Notes: generated by a model not told the origin, from the letters alone. DNA of 35,944 nucleotides from Dehalococcoidia bacterium (GCA_030747175.1 JASLLE010000022.1:1-35944), one strand, 5' to 3'; numbered from the stretch's first letter, positions 16,683 through 25,555 are shown. Numbers and translations are program-made.

Positions 16683-18088
16683 GCCCCGTGTATGGCCTCG
16701 CCCTCTACGGATAGCGCCGCCTCCATGAGCGCCTCGGAAAGCGTCGGGTGGGCGTGTGTGGTCCAGGCGATCTCGTCCGGCGTCCCTTCCAGCGTCTTCA
16801 CGACGCCGATCTCTGCCAGGAGCTCGGTCACGTCCGGTCCGATCATGTGCGCCCCGATGATCTCGCCGGACTCGGCGTCGGACACGATTTTTACGAAGCC
16901 GTCGTACTCGTTCAACGCGATCGCCTTCCCGTTTCCGCGGAAGATGAACTTGCCGGAGTTGACGTTCAGGCCCTGTTCTTTCGCCTGTGCCTCGGTCAGA
17001 CCGATGCTCGCCACCTGGGGCTGGCAATATGTGGCCCGGGGCATGTCCGAGTAGACGATGTCCGGTGTTTCCATGCCCTTGATAGTCTCGGCGGCCACCA
17101 CTCCCTGTTTGAAGGCAACATGGGCGAGCAGCAGTTTGCCCGTGACGTCGCCGACGCAGTAGATGTTCGGCACGTTGGTACGCATCTTGCCGTCGATCGG
17201 TATGAAACCGCGTTCATCCAGCGCGACTCCGGCCGCCTCAAGGCCGATGTCGTCTGTGTTTGGAGCCACGCCGATTCCGAGCAGCACCATGTCGCATTCG
17301 AACTCGGCCTGTTCCCCGGCAGCCTCGTAGTTGACGATCGTCTTGCCGTCACGCCGTTCCGTTCCCGCGACGCGTGCCCCGGTTACGTACTTGATCCCCA
17401 GTTTCCTGTACGCGCGCTCCAACTCAACGGACACCTCTTCGTCTTCGTTCGGGACGAGGTGGTCCAGCATCTCGAAGATCGTAACCTCGGCCCCGTAGGC
17501 TCTGAAGTAGTAGGCGAACTCGACGCCGATGGCTCCGCCGCCGACGATGCCGATGGCCGAGGGTGTGTCACGCATCTCGAGCGCGTTCCGGCTTGTAATG
17601 ACGGACTCGCCGTCGATCTCAAGCCCGGGCAGGGAACGCGGGCGCGCTCCCGTGGCGATGACGATGTTGGTGGCGCTGAGCTCGGGGCCGTCCTCGACCT
17701 GGATGGTGGTCGAGGAGGTGAGCCGGCCTGCTCCGCGAAAGAGTTCGATCTTGTTCTTACGGAGCAAGTAGCCGACGCCCTGGGTAAGCGTGCTGGATAC
17801 CTTCCGGCTGCGGTCAACGGCCTTTCCCATGTCCGCGTTGAAGTTGTCGAATGAGAAGCCCCACTCGTCGGCGTCCTTCATCTGGTTCAGGAGTTCGGCG
17901 TTCTTGAGAAGGGATTTGCTGGGGATGCAGCCCCAGTTCAGGCAGACGCCGCCAAGCCCGCCGATGCCGGTGCCGTCATCCTTTTCGATGACGGCGACGC
18001 TGAGACCTAGCTGTGCGGCCCGGATGGCGGCGTGGTAACCACCCGGTCCGGCGCCGATGACCACGAGATCGAAGCTGGTTTCCGCCAT
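16679..18088 (-). CDS. lpdA: Dihydrolipoyl dehydrogenase (E3)
   Basis: 469 residues, the usual length. FAD-binding GAGPGGYHAAIRAAQLG is at about 12-28. The redox-active disulfide motif GGVCLNWGCIPSKSLL is at about 45-60. The NAD-binding GGGAIGVEFAYYFRAYGAEV is at about 180-200, the second FAD motif NIYCVGDVTGKLLLAHVA follows, and the C-terminal dimer-interface His-Glu pair sits in HAHPTLSEALMEA. It re-oxidises dihydrolipoyl groups of 2-oxo-acid dehydrogenase or glycine-cleavage complexes using NAD+. No E1 or E2 gene adjoins it, so it may serve several complexes. The family also includes mercuric reductases, but the C-terminus and disulfide context favour lipoamide dehydrogenase. Confidence 0.93.
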   Translation of the reverse strand: MAETSFDLVVIGAGPGGYHAAIRAAQLGLSVAVIEKDDGTGIGGLGGVCLNWGCIPSKSLLKNAELLNQMKDADEWGFSFDNFNADMGKAVDRSRKVSSTLTQGVGYLLRKNKIELFRGAGRLTSSTTIQVEDGPELSATNIVIATGARPRSLPGLEIDGESVITSRNALEMRDTPSAIGIVGGGAIGVEFAYYFRAYGAEVTIFEMLDHLVPNEDEEVSVELERAYRKLGIKYVTGARVAGTERRDGKTIVNYEAAGEQAEFECDMVLLGIGVAPNTDDIGLEAAGVALDERGFIPIDGKMRTNVPNIYCVGDVTGKLLLAHVAFKQGVVAAETIKGMETPDIVYSDMPRATYCQPQVASIGLTEAQAKEQGLNVNSGKFIFRGNGKAIALNEYDGFVKIVSDAESGEIIGAHMIGPDVTELLAEIGVVKTLEGTPDEIAWTTHAHPTLSEALMEAALSVEGEAIHGA

Positions 18089-18276
18089 TCAGGGTGTCTC
18101 CTTTACGGGTCGAATATCCGGCCCGCGTCGAGGCCGGAATGCGCGACGAGGACGTTCGCAACGCAATACGAATCGCAGTGTGTTTAACGGGAGTAATGAT
18201 TATACGAGGCCGGGGATTCCCCCGAGCCTGATGGTACGTTGCGCGGTACGATGGTCTTGCACTGAATAACGCCCGC

Positions 18277-18360
18277 GGGGGAGTGGCGAAATGGCAGACG
18301 CGCATGCCTTAGGAGCATGTGCCGCAAGGCGTGCCGGTTCGAATCCGGCCTCCCCCACCA
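18277..18360 (+). tRNA. tRNA-Leu (anticodon UAG), CCA encoded
   Basis: The acceptor stem GGGGGAG (18277-18283) pairs with CTCCCCC (18350-18356), followed by discriminator A and encoded CCA. The anticodon arm CATGC-CTTAGGA-GCATG gives anticodon TAG. The long class II variable arm follows (around GTGCCGCAAGGCGT), then the T arm GCCGG-TTCGAAT-CCGGC. The long variable arm and anticodon identify tRNA-Leu. Confidence 0.96.
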
Positions 18361-18470
18361 GTCAAGTTCCGGCGGCGAGGATTCGCCGATTCGCCTGGCC
18401 GTTTATGTGAATGCGTCGCAGGGCGTAGTACGGTGTTTACAGGTCGGGCCGCCTACTTCGGTTTGACCCA

Positions 18471-18507
18471 GGGGCCGTCATCGTTCCCACGGTGGCGGCC
18501 CCGCTTT
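18471..18507 (+). terminator. Intrinsic terminator downstream of tRNA-Leu
   Basis: The stem GGGGCCG/CGGCCCC, extendable by TCA/TGG, encloses a 12-base loop and is followed by GCTTTTT. It lies 110 bases after the tRNA. Nothing else is seen in 18361-18587, apart from this hairpin. Confidence 0.65.
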
Positions 18508-18587
18508 TTGACTCTGCTTGATGGCCGGGCGCACGGTGGGCGCTTCCCGGCTACAGTGCGCGGTTCTTCTTCAAGGCCGGCCCGAGA

Positions 18588-18791
18588 TCACGCGCTCTGG
18601 AATCGTTCCTCGAACTCTGATGCCAGGGACACGGAGTAACGGCCGTATGTGTCCCTGACGATCCAGTCGCCGTCTCGCACGACCTGTCGTCCCCCGCCGG
18701 AAGTGTCCAGGTAGGGGCTCTGGTCAGGCCGGTCAGGATCGAAACGCATGGGGCCGATGAACGGATCTCGTTCACGCCACTGTTTCGCCAT
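18588..18791 (-). CDS. Small conserved-type protein of unknown function (67 aa)
   Basis: 67 residues from the ATG at 18791 (MAKQWRERDPFIGPMRFDPD). The frame is open further upstream, but that part is basic and low in family character. The C-terminus, RDGDWIVRDTYGRYSVSLASEFEERFQ, is reminiscent of the GDWIV-x-D/G-x-x-G-x-x-Y-x-x-x-x-x-x-F-x-x-x-Y/F tail found in many small phage and bacterial proteins of unknown function. No membrane segment. It stands alone between the tRNA and the PEP-utilizing protein, and its role is unknown. Confidence 0.5.
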   Translation of the reverse strand: MAKQWRERDPFIGPMRFDPDRPDQSPYLDTSGGGRQVVRDGDWIVRDTYGRYSVSLASEFEERFQSA

Positions 18792-18997
18792 GACCGTTTC
18801 CGAGCGTCGTGTATAGGGTTTCAAATCGGGCAACCGTTGTTTAGCAGGCAGCCTCCCCGTATCTAACGGCGGCAATGGGAAGCGCCAGGAATTCGGTGGA
18901 TATTAGCGGTCATGGCGTGAAGAAGGCGTGAGCAGTTCTAAAGTCGTCCAAAGCCCGGCGTGCGGCCATTTCGTGAGGGGCCGTCAGCGTCCCGTCG

Positions 18998-20638
18998 TTA
19001 TTTCAGGATGGTCACGACCCCGGACGTTCCATCGACCTTGATCTTCATGCCGTCTTTTATGACTGATGTTGCCGTGGCGGCGCCAACTATCGCCGGGATG
19101 TCGTACTCGCGGGCGACGACGGCGCAATGGGCGAGCGGGCCCCCGGCGTCCGTGACCACAGCCGCGGCGACCGCAAACAGCGGTGTCCACGGGGGCGCTG
19201 TGGCGTAGGTGACGAGGATCTCGCCCGGCGACAGACGGTTTGACTCATCCAGGGACAGGATCACCCGGGCGACGCCGATGACGGTCCCCGCGCTGGCGGC
19301 GAGTCCTTTGAGAGAGGTGGTCTCCGGGGGAGTCGTTACTGGAGTTTGAGCACGTTGAGCGCCGCCCCTGAGTGGAGCGTCTCCTCCTATGAAGGGTGGG
19401 GGCAGGACGTGCATCCAGGCCGCGCGCTCCGCCCGGCGGTTGGCGACCAATTCCTGGTATTTGCGGTCTGGATGATCGGCGTGTTTCTTGATTTCCGACA
19501 CATGGAGATAAAACACGTCATCCGCCCGGTCGAGAGCCCCGGCCGCTGTCAGTCGCTCGCCGAGCGCCAGGTGGGGCGTTCTGAGGGATGTGTATGCCCG
19601 CTGATCGATGTAGTAGTTGTGGTCCTCCATCAAAACGGTGTACTGCTGGGCCCGGCGTTGCCCCGTCAGGAACTCTTCAATAAGTTCCGGTTCAGCGATG
19701 CGAGATTTCACCTCTTCGGTCCGCGTGTTGCGGGTGGTTATCGCGCGCCGGTGCAGGGCTAACGGGCTCTGCTCGTCCGGGGCGTCGAGGTAGGCGCGAA
19801 TTGTGTCCAGCACGAAGCCGGGGTCTTCTCGCCATGTAGGGAACCCGACTTCGTAGTAAGACTCGTTGCGCTGGCCCCAGCGTTCAAGGAACAGGTCAAG
19901 TTCTGATCGAAATGCGGCGCCCCCGGCCGCCCCGTCGAGTTCGGAGAGGAATTTTTTGGCGTTGCGCGCACTGAGCAGGTCGGCGACGGCGGGATGGGTC
20001 CCGACCTGGCGAGACAACTCCCAGAGGGCGACCGCAGAACCGACCGACATGTTGGGCATGCCGGCGATGGATTCCACGGCGATCCGCGCGCCCTCGTCGC
20101 CGAAGGTCTTCGTGCAGAACTCGTCGAATTCGCGCATCGCGGCGCTGGCCAGGCCCGTGGATATCGTGTGCAACTCGCCGCATCTGCGCCATGCCGCCTC
20201 GACCTGATCGTATCGGTCCAGCAGATCAGACAACGAGTCACCGGGCGCGGCCCACTTCAACAGCGATCGCGTCAAAGCCTCCGTTTCCGGCCGGTAACTG
20301 GACTCCCAGAGGTCGGTTAACCGATCGATACGGAGCTCGCGATCACGCGCTGCGATCTTTCGTGCCAGTTCGGCGTTGTGCGGGCTGCCTTCCAGCGAGC
20401 GTGAGAAGCCGTAGCCGTTGGCGTACATACGCTCTTCGTTGAAAGGCCGTCCGGTGGCGTCACCGCCCCGGTACATCCCCTTGCGTTTAATGGCGATCAT
20501 GTCCTGCGCCAGGGGCGTCAATGGCGTGGGATTGTGGACCTGGTCCCAGCGCCATTGATCCCCGGCCAGATCGTCATTGGCCCAATCGACCGGGAACGGT
20601 GTCCCGTCCGGGCTCTCGTACACGATGTGTGGGGTCAT
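18998..20638 (-). CDS. PEP-utilizing-enzyme mobile-domain protein without ATP-grasp domain
   Basis: 546 residues from ATG 20638 (GGAG close upstream). The open frame extends 44 residues further, but that tail is Ser/Thr/Cys-rich and looks non-coding. The C-terminal 100 residues form the swivelling phosphohistidine domain of PEP synthase and pyruvate phosphate dikinase: LAASAGTVIGVARVILS, then GEILVTYATAPPWTPLFAVA, then TDAGGPLAHCAVVAREYDIP with the predicted phosphorylated His at about 504. The first 430 residues are alpha-helical and lack the ATP-grasp motifs and the PEP-binding barrel, resembling the middle region of PEP-synthase-like proteins such as rifampicin phosphotransferase relatives. 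It may partner with a separate ATP-grasp protein, or be a regulatory or degenerate member. Substrate unknown. Confidence 0.8.
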   Translation of the reverse strand: MTPHIVYESPDGTPFPVDWANDDLAGDQWRWDQVHNPTPLTPLAQDMIAIKRKGMYRGGDATGRPFNEERMYANGYGFSRSLEGSPHNAELARKIAARDRELRIDRLTDLWESSYRPETEALTRSLLKWAAPGDSLSDLLDRYDQVEAAWRRCGELHTISTGLASAAMREFDEFCTKTFGDEGARIAVESIAGMPNMSVGSAVALWELSRQVGTHPAVADLLSARNAKKFLSELDGAAGGAAFRSELDLFLERWGQRNESYYEVGFPTWREDPGFVLDTIRAYLDAPDEQSPLALHRRAITTRNTRTEEVKSRIAEPELIEEFLTGQRRAQQYTVLMEDHNYYIDQRAYTSLRTPHLALGERLTAAGALDRADDVFYLHVSEIKKHADHPDRKYQELVANRRAERAAWMHVLPPPFIGGDAPLRGGAQRAQTPVTTPPETTSLKGLAASAGTVIGVARVILSLDESNRLSPGEILVTYATAPPWTPLFAVAAAVVTDAGGPLAHCAVVAREYDIPAIVGAATATSVIKDGMKIKVDGTSGVVTILK

Positions 20639-20860
20639 CGGCTCCGGTGTGCCTGGAGAAGGGGATGTGCCACATGTGGCGATTTTCGATGATTCATCGA
20701 CTCGATTCTCGGTCTTTCGGTCGCACGTATCCCGGCTCATCAACGGGGGACTCGTAGCGCAGCGGATCATACAGGTAGCATCTGGAGACGACGTGCAAGG
20801 ATTGAGGTGAACAGGTTTGTGGCGATCAACCGGTCAAAGGGCGATGGGGTGACGGCAGGC

Positions 20861-21382
20861 ATGTTCACGATGTCGTCGGCCAGGATCATTACGGCGTTTG
20901 TTGCCGTTACGGTCATCGGTGCGTGTGGCGGTTCTGCCGCCGGGAGCTACTTCGACACCGCCGGCCCGATCCTTGATTCCCATTCACGGACTATGACGGA
21001 CGCAGAGGCCGCGATGTTCGATGCGACGTCGACCGGCAATGGGGCGGTATTCGCTTTTGGTGGGGATATCAGCACGGCCGTCACGCTGCTGCCGATATTC
21101 CGGGACACGGCGGCGGCGATTGAAGGAGACATAGCTGAGTGGGATCGCCTCGATGTCGCCGGGATTTCAGAGGCCGCCACGGAGCACCACTCGCTGATCC
21201 GGGAGGCGATGTCGCTGCGTCTTGATGCGATGCGGGACGGTGGAAACGCGCTTGAGGAGATCGCCGGCGGGCAGATTTCGGATGAAGTGAGGACCATGTT
21301 GGTAGACGCCGAAACCGCCATGTCGGAAGCCAACCTCCGGATAAAAACGGCGCTGGACCGGGTCGATCTCGTTGAAGATTGA
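20861..21382 (+). CDS. Putative lipoprotein of unknown function
   Basis: 173 residues from the ATG at 20861. A GTG at 20807 is in frame, but would place an 18-residue hydrophilic tail before the signal peptide. The signal peptide MFTMSSARIITAFVAVTVIGAC ends in an IGAC lipobox (Cys22), so a lipid-anchored extracytoplasmic protein is likely. The mature part is mainly helical and acidic (EHHSLIREAMSLRLDAMRDG, MLVDAETAMSEANLRIKTAL). I do not recognise a family. It lies 110 bases before the ferritin/VIT1 gene on the same strand and might be co-expressed with it. Confidence 0.65.
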   Translation: MFTMSSARIITAFVAVTVIGACGGSAAGSYFDTAGPILDSHSRTMTDAEAAMFDATSTGNGAVFAFGGDISTAVTLLPIFRDTAAAIEGDIAEWDRLDVAGISEAATEHHSLIREAMSLRLDAMRDGGNALEEIAGGQISDEVRTMLVDAETAMSEANLRIKTALDRVDLVED

Positions 21383-21492
21383 TCCCCGCGGCGACCATCC
21401 TGTCCGTTGCGGTCGATACCGAAATATCACGGCAATCCTCACGGCGTTCGGGGGGCGTTGACGCAGCCGACTCTGCTAGATTCAGATATTCG

Positions 21493-22614
21493 ATGACATT
21501 CGATCCCGAAACATCGCCGGACTCGGCAGATCTACGCGCATACCTCCGTCACGAACTGGAGTTGGCGGCGCTGTATCGACGGATTGCGGACGCCGAATCC
21601 GATCCTGTTAAGGCCGCCGGCTACGCCCGTCTGGCACAGGAAGAACTGGAACACGCCCACGAGTGGGCCGAGCAGCTCGGGGTAGACCCGGACACCATCC
21701 GGCAACGTGGGCTGGGCCTGAAGATGCGGCTCGTGTGGTGGGCATCGCGTCTCATCGGGTCGGAACGGGCTGTGCTGCTGCCGTTGCTCATGCGCAGCGA
21801 GGAACGGGCCGTCGCCGCTTACGCCGCGCATCCGTCTTTGAGCGAACTTGAGGCAGAAGCGCGAGCGCATGCCGACGAACTTGCGGCTCTCGGCGGGCCG
21901 GGCGCGTTCGACGGCGTACGCACCGCCATCGGGCGGAGCGCCAGTTCAAGTGGCAGCCTTCGTGCGGCCGTGCTGGGGATCAACGACGGGCTGGTGTCCA
22001 ACTTGAGCCTGGTGATGGGGGTCGCCGGGGGTACGAGTGATTCCAATATCGTCTTGCTGGCTGGTGTCGCCGGGTTATTCGCCGGTGCGTTCTCGATGGC
22101 CGCGGGCGAATGGGTCTCGATGCGCTCACAACGGGAAATGTACGAGCACCTGATCCGCTACGAAGAGCGCCTGTTCGACAACCATCCATCCCTGGCCGCG
22201 GAGCAGATCGCTGATATCTACGCGGCGAAGGGCATAGAGAGGGAACAGGCCGACGAGATCGCTCGTCAGCTCATGTCGGACAGGTCAACCGCCCTCGACA
22301 CCGTTTCACGGGAAAAGCTGGGCGTGGATCCGAATGAACTCGGATCGCCCTGGGGCGCGGCGTGGAGTTCGTTCCTTGCATTTACGATCGGCGCTGTAAC
22401 CCCCGTGGCGCCGTTCATCGTCACAGGCGGCAACATGGCCATCGTTGCGGCCGCGATCGCCGCTGCCATCGCCCTGTTGATCGTCGGGGGAGCTATGGCG
22501 GCATTTACCGGCAACTCGATACTGCGCGGCGGATTCCGGATGTTCCTGGTCGGCGCGCTGGCCGCGATCGTAACGTTCTGTGTTGGCAGCGCCGTTGGCG
22601 TGACCCTGGACTGA
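21493..22614 (+). CDS. Ferritin-like domain fused to VIT1/CCC1 transporter (MbfA-like)
   Basis: 373 residues from ATG 21493. The N-terminal ferritin-like (Er) domain (about 10-150) shows diiron-type residues: LRHELELAALYRRIADAE, EELEHAHEW (E-x-x-H) and RSEERAVAAY. The C-terminal VIT1/CCC1 domain (about 155-373) begins with LRAAVLGINDGLVSNLSLVMG, the family signature, and includes AGAFSMAAGEWVSMRSQRE followed by three or more helices. This is the architecture of membrane-bound ferritin A, reported to export iron or protect against iron and peroxide stress in alphaproteobacteria; other Er-VIT1 proteins may move Mn2+. A role in metal efflux is inferred. The open frame extends 38 codons upstream but lacks family similarity. 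Confidence 0.88.
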   Translation: MTFDPETSPDSADLRAYLRHELELAALYRRIADAESDPVKAAGYARLAQEELEHAHEWAEQLGVDPDTIRQRGLGLKMRLVWWASRLIGSERAVLLPLLMRSEERAVAAYAAHPSLSELEAEARAHADELAALGGPGAFDGVRTAIGRSASSSGSLRAAVLGINDGLVSNLSLVMGVAGGTSDSNIVLLAGVAGLFAGAFSMAAGEWVSMRSQREMYEHLIRYEERLFDNHPSLAAEQIADIYAAKGIEREQADEIARQLMSDRSTALDTVSREKLGVDPNELGSPWGAAWSSFLAFTIGAVTPVAPFIVTGGNMAIVAAAIAAAIALLIVGGAMAAFTGNSILRGGFRMFLVGALAAIVTFCVGSAVGVTLD

Positions 22615-22695
22615 GCACGAGCGGCCGGGGACTGCGGAAGACCGGTTTGGCTTTGAAGCGGGTGTTCAAGCCGCTTACGTTCTATCATTCTCCTA

Positions 22696-24543
22696 ATGGA
22701 TCTCTCGCACATACGCAATTTCTGCATCATCGCCCACATCGATCACGGCAAGTCCACGCTTGCCGACCGGTTGATGCAGGCCACCGGCGCCGTCTCAGAC
22801 AGGGAGCTGACCGAACAGCACCTGGATTCGATGGACCTTGAGCGCGAACGCGGGATAACTATCAAGGCGCAGGCGGTGAGGCTGGCGTACAGGGCGGCCG
22901 ACAAATCCGACTACCAGTTGAACCTGATCGACACGCCCGGGCACGTCGATTTTACGTACGAGGTCTCTCGCAGCCTGGCGGCGTCCGACGGGGCGCTGCT
23001 GGTGGTCGACGCCACGCAGGGCATCCAGGCCCAGACGCTGGCCAACATCTACCTGGCGATGGAGTACGACCTCCCGATCATCCCGGTCGTGAACAAGATC
23101 GACCTCCCGGCGGCAGAGCCGGAGCGCGTCGCCAGCGAGATGGCTTCTGCGTTCGGGTTTACGGACGATGAGTTCGTGTTCGTCTCGGCGAAGACGGGCG
23201 AGGGCGTTGTCGAAATCCTTGAAGCGGTGGTGGATCGTGTTCCGCCGCCGACGGGCGATATGGACGCCCCGCTCAGGGCATTGATTTTTGACAGCAAGTA
23301 CGACTCGTACAAAGGCGTCGTGGCCTACGTCCGGGCCGTGGACGGCAGGCTTGAGCGCACCGGCCGGATTCGGTTGATGGCGACTGGCGCCACCGCCGAA
23401 GCCCTTGAGATCGGGTTTTTCGAGCCGGCAATGACCAGCGCTGAGTCGCTGGAGACCGGTGAAGTCGGCTACGTCGCCACCGGCCTAAAGGACGTCGCCG
23501 CGTGTCGAGTGGGCGACACGATGACCATAGGCGGGCCTTCAAATGCCGACCCCTTGCCGGGGTACGAGCCGATGAAGGCTATGGTGTACACGGGACTTTA
23601 CCCGGCGGACGGCGAGTCGTTTCCGGAGTTGCGGGAAGCCCTGGAAAAGCTGCGGTTGAACGACCCGGCCCTGTCGTTCGAGCCGGAGTCCTCCGCCGCG
23701 CTGGGATTCGGGTTCCGCTGCGGATTCCTGGGGTTGCTCCACATGGATGTCACGCAGGAGCGTCTCGAGCGCGAGTATGACCTCACACTGATCGCTACGG
23801 CCCCGAGCGTCGGGTATCGCGTGCTTCTGACGAACGGCGATGAACTTGAGGTGGACAATCCGTCGGCGATGCCGTCCGTCCAGGAGATCGACAAGATCTT
23901 CGAGCCCTGGGTGGACCTGAGCATCGTGGCGCCCTCGAGGTTCATAGGCGCCGTCATGGAACTCGTGACCACCCGGCGCGGCGAGTACACCCGCATGGAG
24001 TATCTGCAATCGGTCGACTCGAGCCGGGAGGACACCGAATCGTCAGCGGCGGCCGATGCCCGCGTTTTGCTTGAGTACAAAATGCCACTGGCTGAACTGC
24101 TGGTTGATTTTCACAGCCAGCTCAAATCACGGTCTCAGGGTTACGCATCGATGGACTATTCGATCGGCGAGCCGCGGCCGGGCGAGATGGTGAAGTTGGA
24201 CGTTCTTGTGAACTACATGCCGGTGGACGCCCTGTCGATGATGCTTCACCGGGACAATGCCCAGGCGCAGGGACGGGAACTGGTCGCGAAGCTGCGGAAA
24301 CTGATTCCCCGGCAGATGTTCGAGGTTCCCATACAGTCGGCCGTGGGCAGCCGGGTGATCGCCCGTGAGACGGTGAAGGCGATGCGTAAGAACGTTCTCG
24401 CGAAGTGCTACGGCGGGGATGTGACGCGGAAGCGCAAGCTGCTGGAGAAGCAGGCGAAGGGGAAGAAGCGGATGAAGAAGATCGGCAGCGTAGATGTCCC
24501 GCAGGAAGCTTTCATGGCGGTTCTCTCACTGGAACGGGACTAG
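22696..24543 (+). CDS. lepA: Elongation factor 4 (LepA), ribosome back-translocase GTPase
   Basis: 615 residues, typically about 600. The G domain has G1 AHIDHGKST, the switch I region [14 protein letters not shown]3 DTPGH and G4 NKID. EF-G-like domains II, III and V follow, and the LepA-specific C-terminal domain ends with [20 protein letters not shown] and then [20 protein letters not shown]4 acts on stalled or mistranslocated ribosomes and in 30S biogenesis. The ATG at 22696 gives the standard [20 protein letters not shown] start. It follows the ferritin/VIT1 gene by 81 bases and is followed by an inverted-repeat element. Confidence 0.97.
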   Translation: MDLSHIRNFCIIAHIDHGKSTLADRLMQATGAVSDRELTEQHLDSMDLERERGITIKAQAVRLAYRAADKSDYQLNLIDTPGHVDFTYEVSRSLAASDGALLVVDATQGIQAQTLANIYLAMEYDLPIIPVVNKIDLPAAEPERVASEMASAFGFTDDEFVFVSAKTGEGVVEILEAVVDRVPPPTGDMDAPLRALIFDSKYDSYKGVVAYVRAVDGRLERTGRIRLMATGATAEALEIGFFEPAMTSAESLETGEVGYVATGLKDVAACRVGDTMTIGGPSNADPLPGYEPMKAMVYTGLYPADGESFPELREALEKLRLNDPALSFEPESSAALGFGFRCGFLGLLHMDVTQERLEREYDLTLIATAPSVGYRVLLTNGDELEVDNPSAMPSVQEIDKIFEPWVDLSIVAPSRFIGAVMELVTTRRGEYTRMEYLQSVDSSREDTESSAAADARVLLEYKMPLAELLVDFHSQLKSRSQGYASMDYSIGEPRPGEMVKLDVLVNYMPVDALSMMLHRDNAQAQGRELVAKLRKLIPRQMFEVPIQSAVGSRVIARETVKAMRKNVLAKCYGGDVTRKRKLLEKQAKGKKRMKKIGSVDVPQEAFMAVLSLERD

Positions 24544-24574
24544 GGCACGAGGCTCGCGTGTGTCGGGATGGGTG

Positions 24575-24660
24575 CTTCGAGAGCCCCGGCACGCGGGCGC
24601 CGGGCGTGGCGGATAAACGCGTCTAGCACGGTAAAAGCCCGTGCCCTGAGGCTCTCGAAG
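24575..24660. repeat. MITE-like inverted-repeat element, 86 bp
   Basis: The 11-bp terminal inverted repeats CTTCGAGAGCC (24575-24585) and GGCTCTCGAAG (24650-24660) enclose a GC-rich centre with its own hairpin, GCACGG/CCGTGC. The ends recur at 16379-16389 and 25532-25540. It lies 31 bases after lepA within the 316-base gap before the small membrane-peptide gene and may double as a terminator. The rest of that gap holds only a short hairpin, GGCTTC/GAAGCC at 24744-24760. Confidence 0.6.
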
Positions 24661-24859
24661 GGCCGTCCCCGTCGCGCCGCTAGCCGCTCACCGGCCAGGA
24701 CTGGCGCCGGGATTCTGTAATCGGTTTGTGATCGGGCTGTGACGGCTTCATCAAGAAGCCGGGAGCTGCCGCCGTCATCCTCCAGGAAAGCCCGGGCGAG
24801 GAAGTTGATCGCGATTCGGCTGCGATCCGATACGTCCGCGGCGGCGCAGGAGGCTGGCA

Positions 24860-25009
24860 ATGCGAACCCGTAGCCGTTCCCGGACGATTGATGAGAAATC
24901 GACCGGACAGAAGGATCGCGCTCGATTGGGCGTGCTCGGCATCGCCGTTCTGACGGCGATCTCGATCGGCGTTTACAGTTATTCCCGGTCGCGTGCGCCG
25001 GGGGGCTGA
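24860..25009 (+). CDS. Small single-pass membrane protein (49 aa)
   Basis: A 49-residue open frame with an excellent ribosome binding site: AGGAGG at 24848-24853, six bases before the ATG. The peptide has a basic N-terminus (MRTRSRSRTIDEKSTGQKDR), one hydrophobic segment (about 23-41, LGVLGIAVLTAISIGVYSY) and a short basic tail SRSRAPGG. The expected orientation is N-terminus in the cytoplasm. The stop TGA overlaps an ATG at 25009 (TGATG) in the frame of the following cytochrome gene, suggesting translational coupling or at least co-transcription. I do not recognise a family. Its position before a c-type cytochrome suggests a small accessory or assembly subunit, but this is inference. Confidence 0.6.
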   Translation: MRTRSRSRTIDEKSTGQKDRARLGVLGIAVLTAISIGVYSYSRSRAPGG

Positions 25010-25098
25010 TGGCGAACAGGGCGGATCGAGCCGACGACGCATTATTGGACGAAACTCCCGGAGGCAGGGCAGTGCCGCCGACCGGGAAGAAGGATGTG

Positions 25099-25506
25099 AT
25101 GCGCCGAATTAGAAGCGTCTCGGGAAGGCACCGGGTCGTGTTCGCGGCCCTGTCCGTGACGCTCGCGCTGGCGTGTGCCGGTGATGCTGCCGATGCGCCG
25201 GACGTCCGGGCCACCGGCGAGCTGGGCTTAGCCGCCGCACAACGGGGTGAGTCGATTTATAACTCCAACTGCAACGCGTGCCACTCCACCGGAAGTGACA
25301 CGCGGGTCGGGCCCGGGCACGCGGGCGTGTTTCAACGGGCGGCTGGCCGGACCGGGCTCTCGGCCGAAGAGTATCTCCGGCAGTCGATCATTGACCCGTC
25401 GGCGTTTGTCGTGGATGGGTTCGCCCCCGTGATGCCTGCGACGTTTGGCAGTTCACTGACTGATCGCGAGATCGATGACCTGATCGCCTATTTACGTACT
25501 TTGTGA
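25099..25506 (+). CDS. c-type cytochrome lipoprotein
   Basis: 135 residues from ATG 25099, preceded by AAGGA at suitable spacing. The N-terminus is a lipoprotein signal, MRRIRSVSGRHRVVFAALSV, running to an ALAC lipobox (Cys26). An in-frame ATG at 25009 would add 30 mostly acidic and polar residues before the signal and seems less likely, although it overlaps the preceding stop. Heme attachment is CNACH (58-62), the axial Met is probably M112 in PVMPATF, and the C-terminal helix is DREIDDLIAYLRTL. This is a class I mono-heme cytochrome domain similar to the cytochrome c attached to oxidase subunit II, here free and lipid-anchored. It is a probable electron carrier on the outer face of the membrane. 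Confidence 0.88.
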   Translation: MRRIRSVSGRHRVVFAALSVTLALACAGDAADAPDVRATGELGLAAAQRGESIYNSNCNACHSTGSDTRVGPGHAGVFQRAAGRTGLSAEEYLRQSIIDPSAFVVDGFAPVMPATFGSSLTDREIDDLIAYLRTL

Positions 25507-25527
25507 TCTCGGCCTGTTGCTCCAACA

Positions 25528-25547
25528 CGTGCTTCGAGAGCGGCACG
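25528..25547. repeat. Copy of dispersed repeat end between convergent genes
   Basis: GTGCTTCGAGAGC followed by GGCACGC matches the left end of the element at 24572-24594 with a 3-base gap. Here it also forms a hairpin CGTGC/GCACG between the convergent cytochrome and galU genes and could terminate either transcript. Confidence 0.45.
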
Positions 25548-25555
25548 CACGCGGA

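Noticed and set aside
16748..17854. 368-residue plus-strand open frame
   Set aside because: Antisense to lpdA, whose FAD, disulfide and NAD motifs are complete on the minus strand.
24540..25214. 224-residue minus-strand open frame after lepA
   Set aside because: It overlaps the inverted-repeat element, the small membrane peptide and the start of the cytochrome gene. Composition is low-complexity and no family features are visible.
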